Source: Capra hircus
Taxonomy: Eukaryota > Chordata > Mammalia > Artiodactyla > Bovidae
Reading direction: 5' to 3'
Assembly: GCF_001704415.2 (NCBI RefSeq)
Contig: NC_030822.1
Coordinates: 52,693,345 to 52,757,344, forward strand
Length of the DNA: 64,000 nt
The first letter of the stretch is position 1. Every line of letters begins with the position of its first letter. The translations under genes and the position numbers were made by a program. Below the pieces are notes generated by a model, which saw only the letters and a list, made by a program, of their open reading frames with translations, was not told where the DNA came from and ran no database searches. Shown here piece by piece: positions 46,985 to 58,400 of this stretch.

Positions 46985-47165
46985 TCTTTTGATGTTCTGG
47001 ACTACCTGTTTTTATTGCAAATAACTCCTATATAGCCTGACTCCTTCTTCATCTCTTTGGGGCAGTCTCTCAGAGTTGCTCTGAGAGACTGTCTTCCAGG
47101 ATTAAATCTTCAGCAAAGTTGGCCAAATGAAACACAATTCTCAGCTTTTAGGTTGTGCTTTTTTT
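46985..47165 (+). mobile_element. LTR-like fragment with a perfect hairpin
   Basis: Short sequence resembling the R/U5 part of a class I ERV LTR (CTGAGAGACTGTCTTCCAGG, ATTAAATCTTCAGCAAAG). A 13-bp perfect stem, 47063-47075 with 47079-47091 and a TTG loop, lies at the position of the LTR R-region hairpin. The family call is uncertain. Confidence 0.5.
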
Positions 47166-47309
47166 TTTTCCTCAGTCGACATATTCAATCTTTTGCCAGC
47201 ATTAATTGAGACTGTTATTAGTAGCAGAAACATCCATGATGAATAATTCTACTATAATAAAATATTAGAAAAGAATATTTATCATGAAGACGTCACAGTA
47301 TCAGATAAA

Positions 47310-47452
47310 CTTTTAAAAATAATTTATTTTATTTGGTTTCTCCGGATCTTTGTTGCGGTATGTGAAATCTAGTTTCCTGACCAGGAATTGAACCCAGGCC
47401 CCCTGCATTGGGAGCTCAGACTCTTGGCCACTGGACCACCAGGGAAGTCCCA
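47310..47452 (-). mobile_element. CHR-type SINE, antisense
   Basis: GGTTTCTCCGGATCTTTGTTG to GACCACCAGGGAAGTCCC. Confidence 0.85.
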
Positions 47453-47844
47453 GATGAACTTTTTATAAGAGAAAAGCATGAAGGAACAAAAAAATATAAA
47501 ACAGCTTCTACAAACAAAAAATTAGTGTCTTCCCCCAAACTCCATAACTCTATTTGAAGGGGTAGAAAAGTGCAATTGATGATGCTAATAAGAAAAGAAA
47601 CTGAGTATTGTACTTATTTCTTATTTTGTGCAATGCTTACTCTTTACAACAGTGTTTACAGTCACACCCATAACAGTGTGACCAATGGCATCTGAAAGAA
47701 AGGTCTTTATAATTATTTTAAAAGGACTTTTAAAATTATAATACAAAGCTCTCTGCTTTTTGAGCAGTCTTCCACTGTGCATTGTAATGGTAAGGCTTAC
47801 TTTTATTTATTTTTAAAAACTCATTTATTTTCCCTGGATCTTTG

Positions 47845-48375
47845 GGCTTCCCCGGTGGCTCAGTTGGTAAGGAATTCGACTGCAATGCAGGAGACCCCGG
47901 TTCGATTCCTAGGTCAGGAAGATCCCCTGGAGAAGGGACAGACTCCAGTATTCTTGGGTTTACCTTGTGGCTTAGTTGGTAAAGAATTCGCCTGCAATCC
48001 AGGAGACCTGGGTTCAATCCCTCGATTAGGAAAATCCTCTGGAGAAGGGAAAGGCTACCCACTCCAGTATTCTGGCCTGGAGAATTCCATGGACCGTATA
48101 GGCTATGGGGTTGCAAAGAGTCGGATACAAATGAGCGACGTTCACTTTCTGGATCTTTGTTGCTGCACACGGGCTTTCTCTAGTTGCAGTGTGCATGCTT
48201 CCCAGTGCAGCGCCTTCTCTTACACAAGGGGCCTTAGCGCTTGCAGGCTTCAGTAGTTTTGGAGCATGAGCCTAGTTGCCCCTCAGCATGTGGAATCCTC
48301 CCAGACTAGGACATGAACCTGTGTCCTCTGCATTGGCAGGCAGACTCTACCACTGGACCAACAGGGAAGTCCTAC
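47845..48375. mobile_element. Partial Bov-tA plus full Bov-tA (sense) and CHR-type SINE (antisense)
   Basis: A sense Bov-tA start (about 47845-47955) runs into a second, full copy (about 47956-48150). A CHR-type SINE in the opposite direction follows (about 48150-48375, ending CCAACAGGGAAGTCC). Confidence 0.85.
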
Positions 48376-48439
48376 TTTTAATACAAAGACTAAGTGTTTG
48401 GGAGTTTTGAATGACTGAATTTAACAAACATCATTTTAT

Positions 48440-48718
48440 AGTTGCTTTAAGCATCTCTTTTGTTTTGAGGATTCTTCATTTCATTGAGGCTATCAGTAGC
48501 TTGGAGTTCTTCACCACATTCTTGTTTCTCTGACTGTGAGTCACTTTCAGAATCATCTGGACTATCACAGTCAGGAGAATCCTCCTCATCATCATCACCA
48601 TTATCTCCAGCCACACTGCCTTCTCCATCATGATTTTCTACTTCACTGTGGAAGGCAAGTCCACAGTGTTGTTGATATCTTCCAGACAATTTACCGTCCA
48701 TACTTCGCTAATACTAAG
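48440..48718 (-). pseudogene. Unrecognised protein-coding scrap (possible retrocopy)
   Basis: The minus strand reads an acidic, serine-rich stretch (DGEGSVAGDNGDDDEEDSPD, then DDSESDSQSEKQECGEELQA) ending at a stop before AGCAACTATAAAATG. This looks like the C-terminal tail of a nuclear-type protein, but I cannot name it. No introns or start are visible, and it adjoins the 3' end of a BovB. Most likely a fragment of a processed pseudogene; low certainty. Confidence 0.4.
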
Positions 48719-48721
48719 ACT

Positions 48722-50466
48722 CCAGTCAGTCAATTCAGTTGCTCAGTCATGTCTGAATCTTTGCGACCCCATGGACTGCAGCACGCCAGGCTTTCCTGTC
48801 CATTACCAACTCCTGGAGCTTGGTCAAACTCATGTCCATCAAATCAGTGATGCCATCCAACCATCTCATCCTCTGTCATCCCCTTCTCCTCCTGCTTTCA
48901 ATCTTTCCCAGCATCAAGGTCTTTTCCAATGAGTCAGTTCTTTGCATCAGGTGGCCAAAGTACTGGACTTTCAGCTTCAGCATCAGTCCTTCCAATGAAT
49001 ATTCAGGACTGATTTCCTTTAGGATGGACTGGTTTGATCTCCTGGCTGTCCAAGGGGCTCTCAAGAGTCTTCTCCAACACCACAGTTCGAAAGCATTAAT
49101 TCTTTGGTACTCAACTTTCTTTATGGTCCAACCCTTATATCCATACATGACTACTGGAAAAACCATAGCTTTGACTAGATGGGCCTTTACTGGCAAAGTA
49201 ATGTCTCTGCTTTTGAATATACTATCTAGGTTGGTCATAGCTTTTCTTCCAAGGAGCAAGCATCTTTTAATTTCATGGTTGCAGTCACCATCTGCAGTGA
49301 TTTTGGAGCCCCCCAAGATGAAGTCTGTCACTGTTTCCCCATCTATTTGCCATGGACTGATGGGACCGGATGCCATGATCTTAGTTTTCTGAATGTTGAG
49401 TTTTAAGCCAGTTTTTTCACTCTCCTCTTTCACTTTCATCAAGAGGCTGTTTAGTTCCTCTTCATTTTCTGCCATAAGGGTGGTATCACCTGCATATCAG
49501 AGACTGCTGATATTTCTCCCAGCAATATTGACTTCAGCTTGTGCTTCATCCAGTCTGGAATTTTGCATGATACTCCTTGACATACTCCTTTCCCAACTTG
49601 GAACCAGTTCATTGTTCCATGCCCAGTTCTAACTGTTGCTTCTTGACCTGCATATAGACTTCTCAGGATGCAGGTCAGGTGGTCTGCTATTCCCATCTCT
49701 TGAAGAATTTTCCAGTTTATTATGATCCACACAGACAAAGGCTTTAGCACAGTCAATGAAGCAGAAGTAGATGTTTTTCTGGAATTCTCTTGCTTTTTCA
49801 GTGATCCAATGGATGTTGGCAATTTGATCTCTGGTTCCTCTGCCTTTTCTAAACCCAGCTTGAACATCTGGAAGTTCTCGGTTCACATACTGTTGAAACC
49901 TGGCTTGGAGAATTTTGAGCATTATTTTGTAAGCATGTGAGATGAGTGCAATTGGGTGGTAATTTGAACATTCTTTGGCATTGCCTTTCTTTGGGATTGG
50001 AATGAAAACTGACCTTTTCCAGTCCTGTGGCCACTGCTGAGTTTTCCAAATTTGCTGGCATATTGAGTGCAGCACTTTTACAGCATCATCTTTTAGGATT
50101 TGAAAGAGCTCAACTGGAATTCCATCACCTCCACTAGCTTTGTTCATAGTGATGCTTCCTAAGGCACATTTGACTTCACATTCCAGGATGTCTGGCTCTA
50201 GGTGAGTGATCACACTATTGTGGTTATCTGGGTCATTAAGATCTTTTTTGTACAGTTCTTCTGTGTATTCTTGCCACCTCTTCTTACTATCTTCTGCTTC
50301 TATTGGTCCATACCATTTCTGTCCTTAATTGTACCCATCTTTGCATGAAATGTTCCTTTGGGATCTGCAATTTTCTTAAAGAGGTCTCTAGTCTTTCCCA
50401 TTCTATTGTTTTCCTCTATTTCTTTGCATTGATCACTTAGGAAGGCTTTCTTATCTCTCCTTGCTA
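48722..50466 (-). mobile_element. BovB LINE, left arm of an inverted pair
   Basis: 1.7-kb antisense BovB with RT remnants (SGGDGIPVELFQILKDDAVK, VQAGFRKGRGTRDQIANIHW, FIDCAKAFVCVDHNKLE, KTKIMASGPISP). The 3' end is at the left. The reading frame is broken. Its 5' side abuts the next BovB directly. Confidence 0.93.
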
Positions 50467-51955
50467 TTCAAAGCTAGTGGAGGTGATGGAATTCCAGTTG
50501 AGCTATTTCAAATCCTAAAAGATGATGCTGTGACAGTGCTGCACTCAATATGCCAGTAAATTTGGAAAACTCAGCAGCGGCCAAAGAACTGGAAAAGTCT
50601 TCATTCCAATTGTGAAGAAAGGCAATGCCAGAGAATGCTCAAACTACCGCACAATTGCACTCATCTCATATACTAGCAAAATAATGCTCAAAACTCTCCA
50701 AACCAGGCTTCAACAGTATGTGAACTGTGAACTTCCAGATGTTTAAGTTGGATTTAGAAAAGGCAGAGGAACCAGAGATCAAATTGCCAACATCTGTTAG
50801 ATCATCAAAAAAGCAAGACAGTTCCAGAGAAACATCTACTTCTGCTTTATTGACTATGCCAAAGCCTTTGTGTGGATCACAACAAACTGGAAAATTCTTC
50901 AAGAGATGGGGATAGCAGACCACCTGACATGCCTCCTGAGAAATCTGTATGCAGGTCAAGAAGCACAGTTAGAACTGGACATGAAACAACAGACTGGTTC
51001 CAAATCGGGAAAGGAATATGTCAAGGTTGTATATTGTCACCCTGCTTATTTAACTTATATGCAGAGTACATCATGCAAAATCCCAGCCTGGATGAAGCAC
51101 AAGCTGGAATCAAGATTGCTGGGAGAAATATCAATAATCTCAGATATGCAGATGACACCACCCTTACGGCAGAAAGCGAAGAACTGAAGAGCCTCTTGAT
51201 GAAAGTGAAAGACTGGAGTGAAAAAGTTGGGTTAAAACTCAACATTCAGAAAACTAAGATCATGGCATCTGGTCCCATCAGTTCACGGCAAATAGATGGG
51301 GAAACAGTAACAGGCTTCATTTTAGGGGGCTCCAAAATCACTGCTGATGGTGACTACAGCCATGAAATTAAAAGATGATTACTCCTTGGAAGAAAAGCTA
51401 TGATCAACCTAGACAGCATATTAAAAAGCAGAGACATTATTTTGGCAACAAAAGTCTGTGTAGTCAAAGCTATGGTTTTTCCAGTAGTCATATATGGATG
51501 TGAGAGTTGGACTGTAAAAAAAGATAAGTGCTGAAGAATTAATGCTTTCAAACTGTGGTGTTGGAGAAGACTCTTGAGAGCCCCTTGGACAGCAAGGGGC
51601 TGTCCCCATCTATTTGCCATGAACTGATGGGACAGATGCCATCAAACCAGTCCATCCTAAAGGAAATCAGTCCTGAATATTCATTGGAAGGACTGATGCT
51701 GAAGCTGAAAGTCCAGTACTTTGGCCACCTGATGCTAAGAACTGACTTATTGGAAAAGACCCTGATGCTGGGAAAGATTGAAAGCAGGAGGAGAAGGAGA
51801 TAAAAGAGGATGAGATGGTTGGATGGCATCACCAATTCAATGGACATGAGTTTGAGTAAACTCTGGGAGTTGGTGATGGACAGGGAGGCCTGGCGTGCTC
51901 CAGTCCATAGGATTGAAAAGAGTCAGACATGACTGAGTGACTGGACTGACTGACT
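50467..51955 (+). mobile_element. BovB LINE, right arm of an inverted pair
   Basis: Sense BovB starting at AAAGCTAGTGGAGGTGATGG and ending at a GACTGACTGACTGAC tail. It carries CQGCILSPCLFNLYAEYIMQ and RYADDTTLTAE. A piece of about 45 nt in antisense orientation interrupts it at about 51599-51643. It is dead, with several stops. Confidence 0.93.
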
Positions 51956-52689
51956 GACATGCAACAATATAATCCTTGATTGGATTCTGGATTTTAAAAA
52001 AGCTCTAAAAGACATCTTTGGAAAAATTGGAGACATGTAAATATGGACTATATATTAACAAAAACTTATTTTTTGAATGTGAGAATTGTAGTTAGTTATA
52101 TAGGAGAATGCCCTTGTTCTTAGGGCAATACAAGCTAAAATATAGAGGGGTGAAAGTTCACAATGCCTTCAACTAACTTTCAAATGATTCAACAACAAAC
52201 ACATGTATAGTTATACAGAGATTTTCAAAACATAGCAAAAAATTTAACATTTGAGAGGTGAAGGGTATTCTTACAATTTTTCTATTGGTTTGAACATTTC
52301 CAAAATAAAGTGATAGGAAAGTTAACTTAATCTAAGCAGTAGTTATAAGGGCATTAACGTATGTTTTTAAAACACAAAACATTGAGCTGTACACTTAAGA
52401 TTTGCACTTTTGTTTTTGTTTTCATACCTTTTGTATTTTATACCTTAACAATAAGTGAGGGGGGAACAATGGCTCCCTGTCTGCTAGGTGAAATACGGAT
52501 TCTGATATGGCTTGGTTTTGGAGACAATCGTTTTCCTGGCCCTGGGCTCTACCTCATGAAAGCACAGTGCCTGATACACACTAGGCTCTGGCTCAGTAGA
52601 TATCTGTTCAGTTAATCAAGTTCAGCCACCAATTGTCCTATCTTATCTTGCCTCTCCTCCACCTCCTCCCTTTCCTGATCATTTTTCTG
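51956..52689. other. AT-rich sequence with MIR remnant
   Basis: No gene. About 52540-52612 resembles a MIR 3' end (CAGTGCCTGATACACACTAGG). About 52150-52320 resembles an old L1 or DNA-element 3' end but was not assigned. Confidence 0.4.
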
Positions 52690-53060
52690 CTGTTAAAAAA
52701 CAAAATTCAACTGAGTAAATTCTAAAGATCTTATTGACTTCATTCAACAATTTATAAATCAGGACACATCCAGTCTAGCACTTGGAAAGGCACTCTGAGG
52801 AACTGTAAAAAATGAAAGGCTTTTATAGGTAGAAGGAACAAGAAATTAAACTAGGCAAAAGGCAGATTGGTTATGACCAGGTTACTTTCCTTTAGGGAAC
52901 GGTAGAGGATCTGTCAGGTAGATGACATAACTAGTACTGATCAGGCAACTCCTGATTAACTTATTTAAGATCCCATTTCTGGGAGAGGCAAAACTGTAAT
53001 GAAGTCTCCCTTTGGTGATGTGGGGCTTAGCTAAGCAACTCAATTTTGGACCTGCTGCTG
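52690..53060 (-). mobile_element. ERV LTR-like element
   Basis: Antisense reading gives CTATAAAAGCC (TATA-like) and CTCAGAGTGCC. Downstream, TTGTTGAATGAAGTCAATAAG stands where the AATAAAG-type signal would be, and the element ends in a TTTTTTAACAGC terminus. Family not assigned. Confidence 0.55.
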
Positions 53061-53092
53061 TGTTTGTAACATCACTCTAAAAGAGCTTTACT

Positions 53093-53640
53093 CTTGGGAC
53101 TTCCCTAGTGGTCCAGTGGTTAAGAATCCACCTGCCAGTGCAGGGGACACGGATTCGACCCCTGGTCCAGGCGGATCCCACATGTCATGGAGCAACCTGT
53201 GTGCGCCACAACTACTGAATCCATGCACCCTAGAGCCCATGCTTAGCAACAAGCAAAGCCAGGGCAATGAGAAGCGGCACACCAAAATGAGAGAGCAGAC
53301 CCCGCTCACCACAACTAGAGAAAGCCCACAGCAACTGAAGACCCAGAGCAACCAAAAAATAGATAATAGATTTAAAAACAAAACAAAACACAGCTTTACT
53401 CTCAACTTTGAAGCACTTAAAATAATTTCAGCAATTCTTTTATATACTCGGTGAAAGCAATTATCTAAATTTTCGGAGCTCTAAATCTGTTCAACCCTCA
53501 CAATCACCCTATGAGGTTGGTAAGAAACTGGGGCTCATACAGATTATTAATTACCCAGGGACACGCTGATCCAAGTAGTGGGTCCGGAATTCGAATTTAA
53601 GCTTTACTCAGGGTCCACACTTTAAACACTCCAGCTATTT
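53093..53640. repeat. CHR-1-like SINE (+) and MIR (-)
   Basis: About 53093-53385 is a long CHR-type SINE (GGGACTTCCCTAGTGGTCC to AGAGCAACCAAAAAATAG). About 53470-53640 is an antisense MIR (CAATCACCCTATGAGGTTGG). Confidence 0.8.
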
Positions 53641-53924
53641 TAACTATGTCCCCAAAAATCTGACCACAAGATAAATCTTCAAATTGTGCTTACTGAGGCC
53701 TGCGCTAATTTTTACAGAAAACACAAGACATCTCCCAGACTGTGAAAACAGTGACTGGTAGCCGGAGGCACTTACTAAAAAATGGTTTCTCGAAGCCGAT
53801 CAGTTAAGAAGGGAACATACGACTCCAGCCCCTAAGCGGCGCTGTCCTCATCCGAGGACCAGGGTGACCCGCAAGATTAAACCTAAACCTTTAGAGCAGG
53901 ATCGACTCTCAGGACTGCAAGTCG

Positions 53925-54665
53925 CAGGCGGAGGCCCCGCCCCATTCAGGGCGCGCGCGCATGCGCCCTACAGGCCCGGCCGGCCCCGCCCCTTGCTACT
54001 CCGGCTCCCACCTCCGTTCAGGTAGGGGGCGGTGTGCGGGCGAGGGGCGTCTCCTGAGGGCGGGACTGGAGCGCGAGTCTCAGGTGTTGCGGCTCTTTCG
54101 TCGGAGGCCCAGCTTTCTACCCCGCCCGGAGCTGTTTCTGCGGCTGCGGGTTCAGGGGTGGGGGCACTCGCTGGGTCGAGGGGCCGCCAAACCGCTGTCT
54201 GGGACCAGTCCGCGCCGACTCCTTTGTGTTACACGAGTCCTGGGGTCCCCGCACCACTCCAGCCCCGGCACTCGGGCCCTCGTCCATTCCCAGCCGGAGT
54301 CGGGTGTCCTGGGTAGCTTGAGGACACGGAGCTGGGCAGGTGCCGAGAGCACGCCGCCTCTCTCCCTCCTTCCCCTTCTTACCGCTCGGTTCCACCCGGT
54401 CAGGCCGAGCCACTCGGCCCCCGAAGCGAGGGGCCTCTGGGGCCTCCGAGCGGCCAACTGCTCCGCTTGCGCCCACGCCTTCTGCTCCGGTTGCTTTCCC
54501 CACCGAGCCGAAAAGCTGGGGACGTATTGCCGGGGCCCTAGGAAGCGGGGCACTTGGGCACTGCGCCGGGAGTCCGCCGCTGCACCTTCCCGCCCACGGG
54601 CTGTCCAGTCACAGTCCCTGAAGCCCCAGCCTGCCAGACCGGAGCCCATACTGACGTCAAGGGTA
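53925..54665 (+). promoter_or_regulatory. SLC37A4: SLC37A4 CpG-island promoter and untranslated first exon region
   Basis: A dense CpG island begins abruptly near 53925. It contains a perfect palindromic NRF1 motif GCGCATGCGC at 53957-53966 and several GGCCCCGCCCC/GGGGCGG Sp1-type boxes (for example near 53933-53942 and 53982-53993). This is the only CpG island upstream of the SLC37A4 start, so the untranslated first exon should lie here and splice to the ATG exon. I cannot fix the start site or donor. A 248-codon open frame across the island (53961-54707) is treated as chance. Confidence 0.7.
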
Positions 54666-54884
54666 AAGGCGATCAGACCTCAGCCCCTAGCAGGGCTTTC
54701 GATGTGACACTGTGTGTCTTGAGCTGGGGAGTTTCTCCTGCCTTCCCTTGCTTACAGTTCTGCAACTATCAATAAACAGTTACGCCCCATCGTGTGCCAA
54801 GAAGCATCGGGAGTTAAGGGCTTGAAGTCAGCTGTGGAAGACTTGGAAGAGAGGTTGTTTGGAGTTCGTGTCTGATTGAATGTG

Positions 54885-54962
54885 TATGTGTAGAAACTAA
54901 CCCAGCACCTAGTGCAGTGCCTCGCAACCAGTAATCCCTCAATAAAATTTCCCTGAATGAAT
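54885..54962 (+). repeat. MIR 3' end
   Basis: CAGTGCCTCGCAACCAGTAATC followed by CAATAAAATTTCCCTGAATG matches the MIR 3' terminus. Confidence 0.7.
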
Positions 54963-55407
54963 GAGGTAAGTGGCTGAGGAAGCCGGCTGGATCATCCCAC
55001 CCCTGCCTCCCCTGGGCGCAAGGAGACAAAAGTAATTAGGCTAAGTCTTTAATCACCGCTGGTCTCATAGGCTCGCGGAGGCGGAAGCGCCGTGAAAGAA
55101 ATCCTGGGGACACCGGGTGCTGGCCCAGGTCAGGGACACTGCCTTCCCTCCCGAACCCCCTCCAGCCCCCACAGCTTGGGCGTCAGTAATCTCCTATTTT
55201 CTTGTCTCCCTCAGGACACCGGGTTCCCTAGGAGCCGCCCCAGGCTTAATGATTGTCCAGAAGGAGGCTATAAAGGGAGCCGGGGAGGCTGGGTGGAGGA
55301 GGGAACAGAAAAAGCCTAACTCAGCAGACCTGGCACTGAGAGCCCGCCAGCCCCAGCCGTGGTCAGAGACTCTGTGTCCCAGCCAGTAGGGCCTGCTCCT
55401 TGCCACC

Positions 55408-58400
55408 ATGGCAGCCCGAGGCTACGGCTATTACCGAACCGTGATCTTCTCGGCCATGTTTGGAGGCTACAGCCTGTACTACTTCAACCGCAAGACCTTC
55501 TCCTTTGTCATGCCATCGTTGGTGGAGGAGATCCCTCTGGACAAAGATGACTTGGGTGAGTCCTGGCAGGGCAGGGTGATGGGCTCAGGAACACAGGACC
55601 AGCAGGACAAGCTGAGTGTCTGTGCAGTGTGGTGGGTATAGGCACGGAACGTGTGTGGATTGCCTGCACAGCTGAGGCCAAGGGACAGTGCATGTGCAGG
55701 ATGAGGAAGCTCTGAGATCCATGTCAGTGGGCACAGGTAAAGGACAGTGGGTATGGTCTGTGCATGTCTGACGGCTGCATTTCTCATGTGTGTGTGCATG
55801 TGTGCCTGTGACCAACAGGTGTCCCAGAGACAGTGTGTGTCAAGGGGATTCTGAGCAGTTTCTGCATCTCTGTGGGTGCAGGCTTAGACCACAGGGTGAG
55901 TGCTGGCTGCTGACATTGTGAGCACTGGAAACCAGGGAGTTGGCACAAGGACTCCATGTGGTCTAGCAGGCTAGCCCTTCAGGAGGAATAAGGTCCTTGA
56001 CTCCGATTCTAAGCCTTTGCCCCATGTTCAGAGATGGGGCAACAGAACTGCCAGAGGCCCTGAGGGGGAAATCAGGTATATGAGAATCACAGGGAGGAGG
56101 GCTGGCCTGCCCCCTGACAGCTGCTGCTAGGACTCTCCAAGAGGCTGAAAAGTCATGGGTCAGCCTGGGGCTAATGCTAATGGAGAGACAGAAGGAACAG
56201 CCTGGCACCATGAATGAATGTCAGGAATCCTTCCTCTTGGAAGGAACCTGTCTCACCCTGCCAGGCACCTCTGCACACCTGACCCCATGACATCCTCCAC
56301 CCTCTTGTGCCTTTGGCCCACCCCTAACCCCCCAGGTGTCCTGCTCCCTGCTCTCCTCCTCTGCAGGGCTCATCACGAGCAGCCAGTCCGCTGCCTACGC
56401 CATCAGCAAGTTTGTGAGCGGGGTGCTTTCTGACCAGATGAGTGCTCGCTGGCTCTTCTCTTCTGGGCTCCTCCTGGTCGGCCTGGTCAACGTAGTCTTT
56501 TCCTGGAGCTCCACAGTGCCTGTCTTCGCTGCTCTCTGGTTCCTCAATGGCCTGGCACAGGGGCTGGGCTGGCCCCCATGTGGCAAGGTTCTGCGGAAGG
56601 TGAGTGTCTGCTTCTGAGGAGCCGGTTCAGATTGGCAGAGAGGACCCCTAAAGACCACATGGGCGGGCTGGCACCTCCACCCCAGAGCAGGTTCCTCAGG
56701 AGTTTCAGCCCAGCTCGTTGCTTGTCAAGATATTTTAGGAGGCCGAACATGGTGGGATCAGGTGGCAGATGAGGGAATTGGCCTTGCCAAGTAGAAGCGC
56801 CCTCTCCCTCCTTCCTGTAATGTGAGCTCCTGGGTCTGTCCCACTTGACCCCACCTTCTGAATGGACTGGGGTCTGGGCACCTACTCTGTTCCTCTCTGC
56901 CCCACAGTGGTTTGAGCCATCTCAGTTCGGCACTTGGTGGGCCATCCTATCAACCAGCATGAACCTCGCTGGAGGGCTGGGCCCCATCCTGGCAACCATC
57001 CTTGCCCGGAGTTACAGCTGGCGCACCGCGCTGGCCCTGTCTGGGGCACTGTGTGTAGCCGTCTCTTTCCTCTGTCTCCTGCTCATCCGCAATGAACCTG
57101 CTGATGTTGGCCTCCAAAACCTGGACCCCATCCCCTCCAAGGGCAAGAAGGGTGAGTACCCACCGAAGCCAACCTCTGGGAACCTGTATCATTCACCTGG
57201 CAGACTCTCACTGAAGATGGCTGTATGCTTGGCCCTGTGCTAGCCAATGGATGTCAGGGGAGGGATGGTGATGGAGTGGGTGCTGCTGCTGCTAAGTCGC
57301 TTCAGTCGTATCCGACTCTGTGCGACCCCATAGACTGGACGATGCAGCCCACCAGGCTCCCCTGTCCCTGGGATTCTCCAGGCAAGAACACTGGAGTGGG
57401 TTGCCATTTCCTTCTCCAATACATGAAAGCGAAAAGTGAAAGTGAAGTCGCTCAGTCGTGTCCGACTCTTAGTGACCCATGGACTGCAGCGCACCAGGCT
57501 CCTCTGTCCATGAGATTTTCCAGGCAGGAGTACTGGGGAGTAAAACTCTATCCTGAGAGACAGCAGTACCAGCCAAGTGGCAGAGCCAACAAATGCTATG
57601 ACTCATGTTATAGCCTGGTCCTTCCTGATAACAAAGCCAGTTCCTTGTGTGGACAGCATCCTAAGCTTAAGTGTCTTGGGTACCTCCTCCATCCTCACTG
57701 GTTCTCACACTCTCGTTCATTGGTTGAGACTTGCAGTGGAGGGGAGAGGGCAGAACGGTAGGTGAGGGGGTACCTTTGTGCTGATCCTTGTCTATGTGGA
57801 TGGACTCTGTCCCTGTGGCTAGTTAATGAGTGGTGGGGGCTTGAGGGGGGCAGGGCAGCTGGAGCAGAGTCTGAGGCCTGGCCTCCTCCCACCCCCCAGG
57901 CTCCTCGAAGGAGGAGAGTACCTTACAGGAGCTGCTGCTGACCCCTTACCTGTGGGTGCTCTCCACCGGCTACCTTGTGGTGTTTGGAGTAAAGACGTGC
58001 TGTACTGACTGGGGCCAGTTCTTCCTCATCCAGGAGAGAGGACAGTCTGCCCTCGTGGGTGAGATGAGTGTTGGGATGGGGCAGGCCTAGGGAGCAGGAG
58101 CCAGTGCAGTGGATGGGGAATTCAGGCCCAGTTCCCTTTATCCCCCCACCTCTGTCCTGAGGCCAGAGACTACTCAGGCAGCTGTAGTCAGTCACTCCTG
58201 GGGACCCTGTGCCTCTCTGGGTTTAAGCCAGTCTGGGACAACCCCAAGGTGTAACACCCTTCCACCCTTCCTTTCCCTCTTCCCACTGCAACTCCTCACT
58301 GCAGGTAGCTCCTACATGAGTGCCCTGGAGGTTGGGGGCCTTGTAGGCAGCATCGCAGCTGGCTACCTGTCAGACCGGGCCATGGCCAAGGTGAGTGGGC

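Noticed and set aside
26187..51955. Possible CRISPR-like or satellite array from the many repeated blocks
   Set aside because: The repeats are dispersed SINE and LINE copies in both orientations with irregular spacing, not a regular array.
53961..54707. 248-codon open frame across the CpG island upstream of SLC37A4
   Set aside because: GC-rich DNA lacks stop codons by chance. The composition is Arg/Pro/Gly/Ser-rich without domains, and an overlapping long frame exists on the other strand. No protein match comes to mind.
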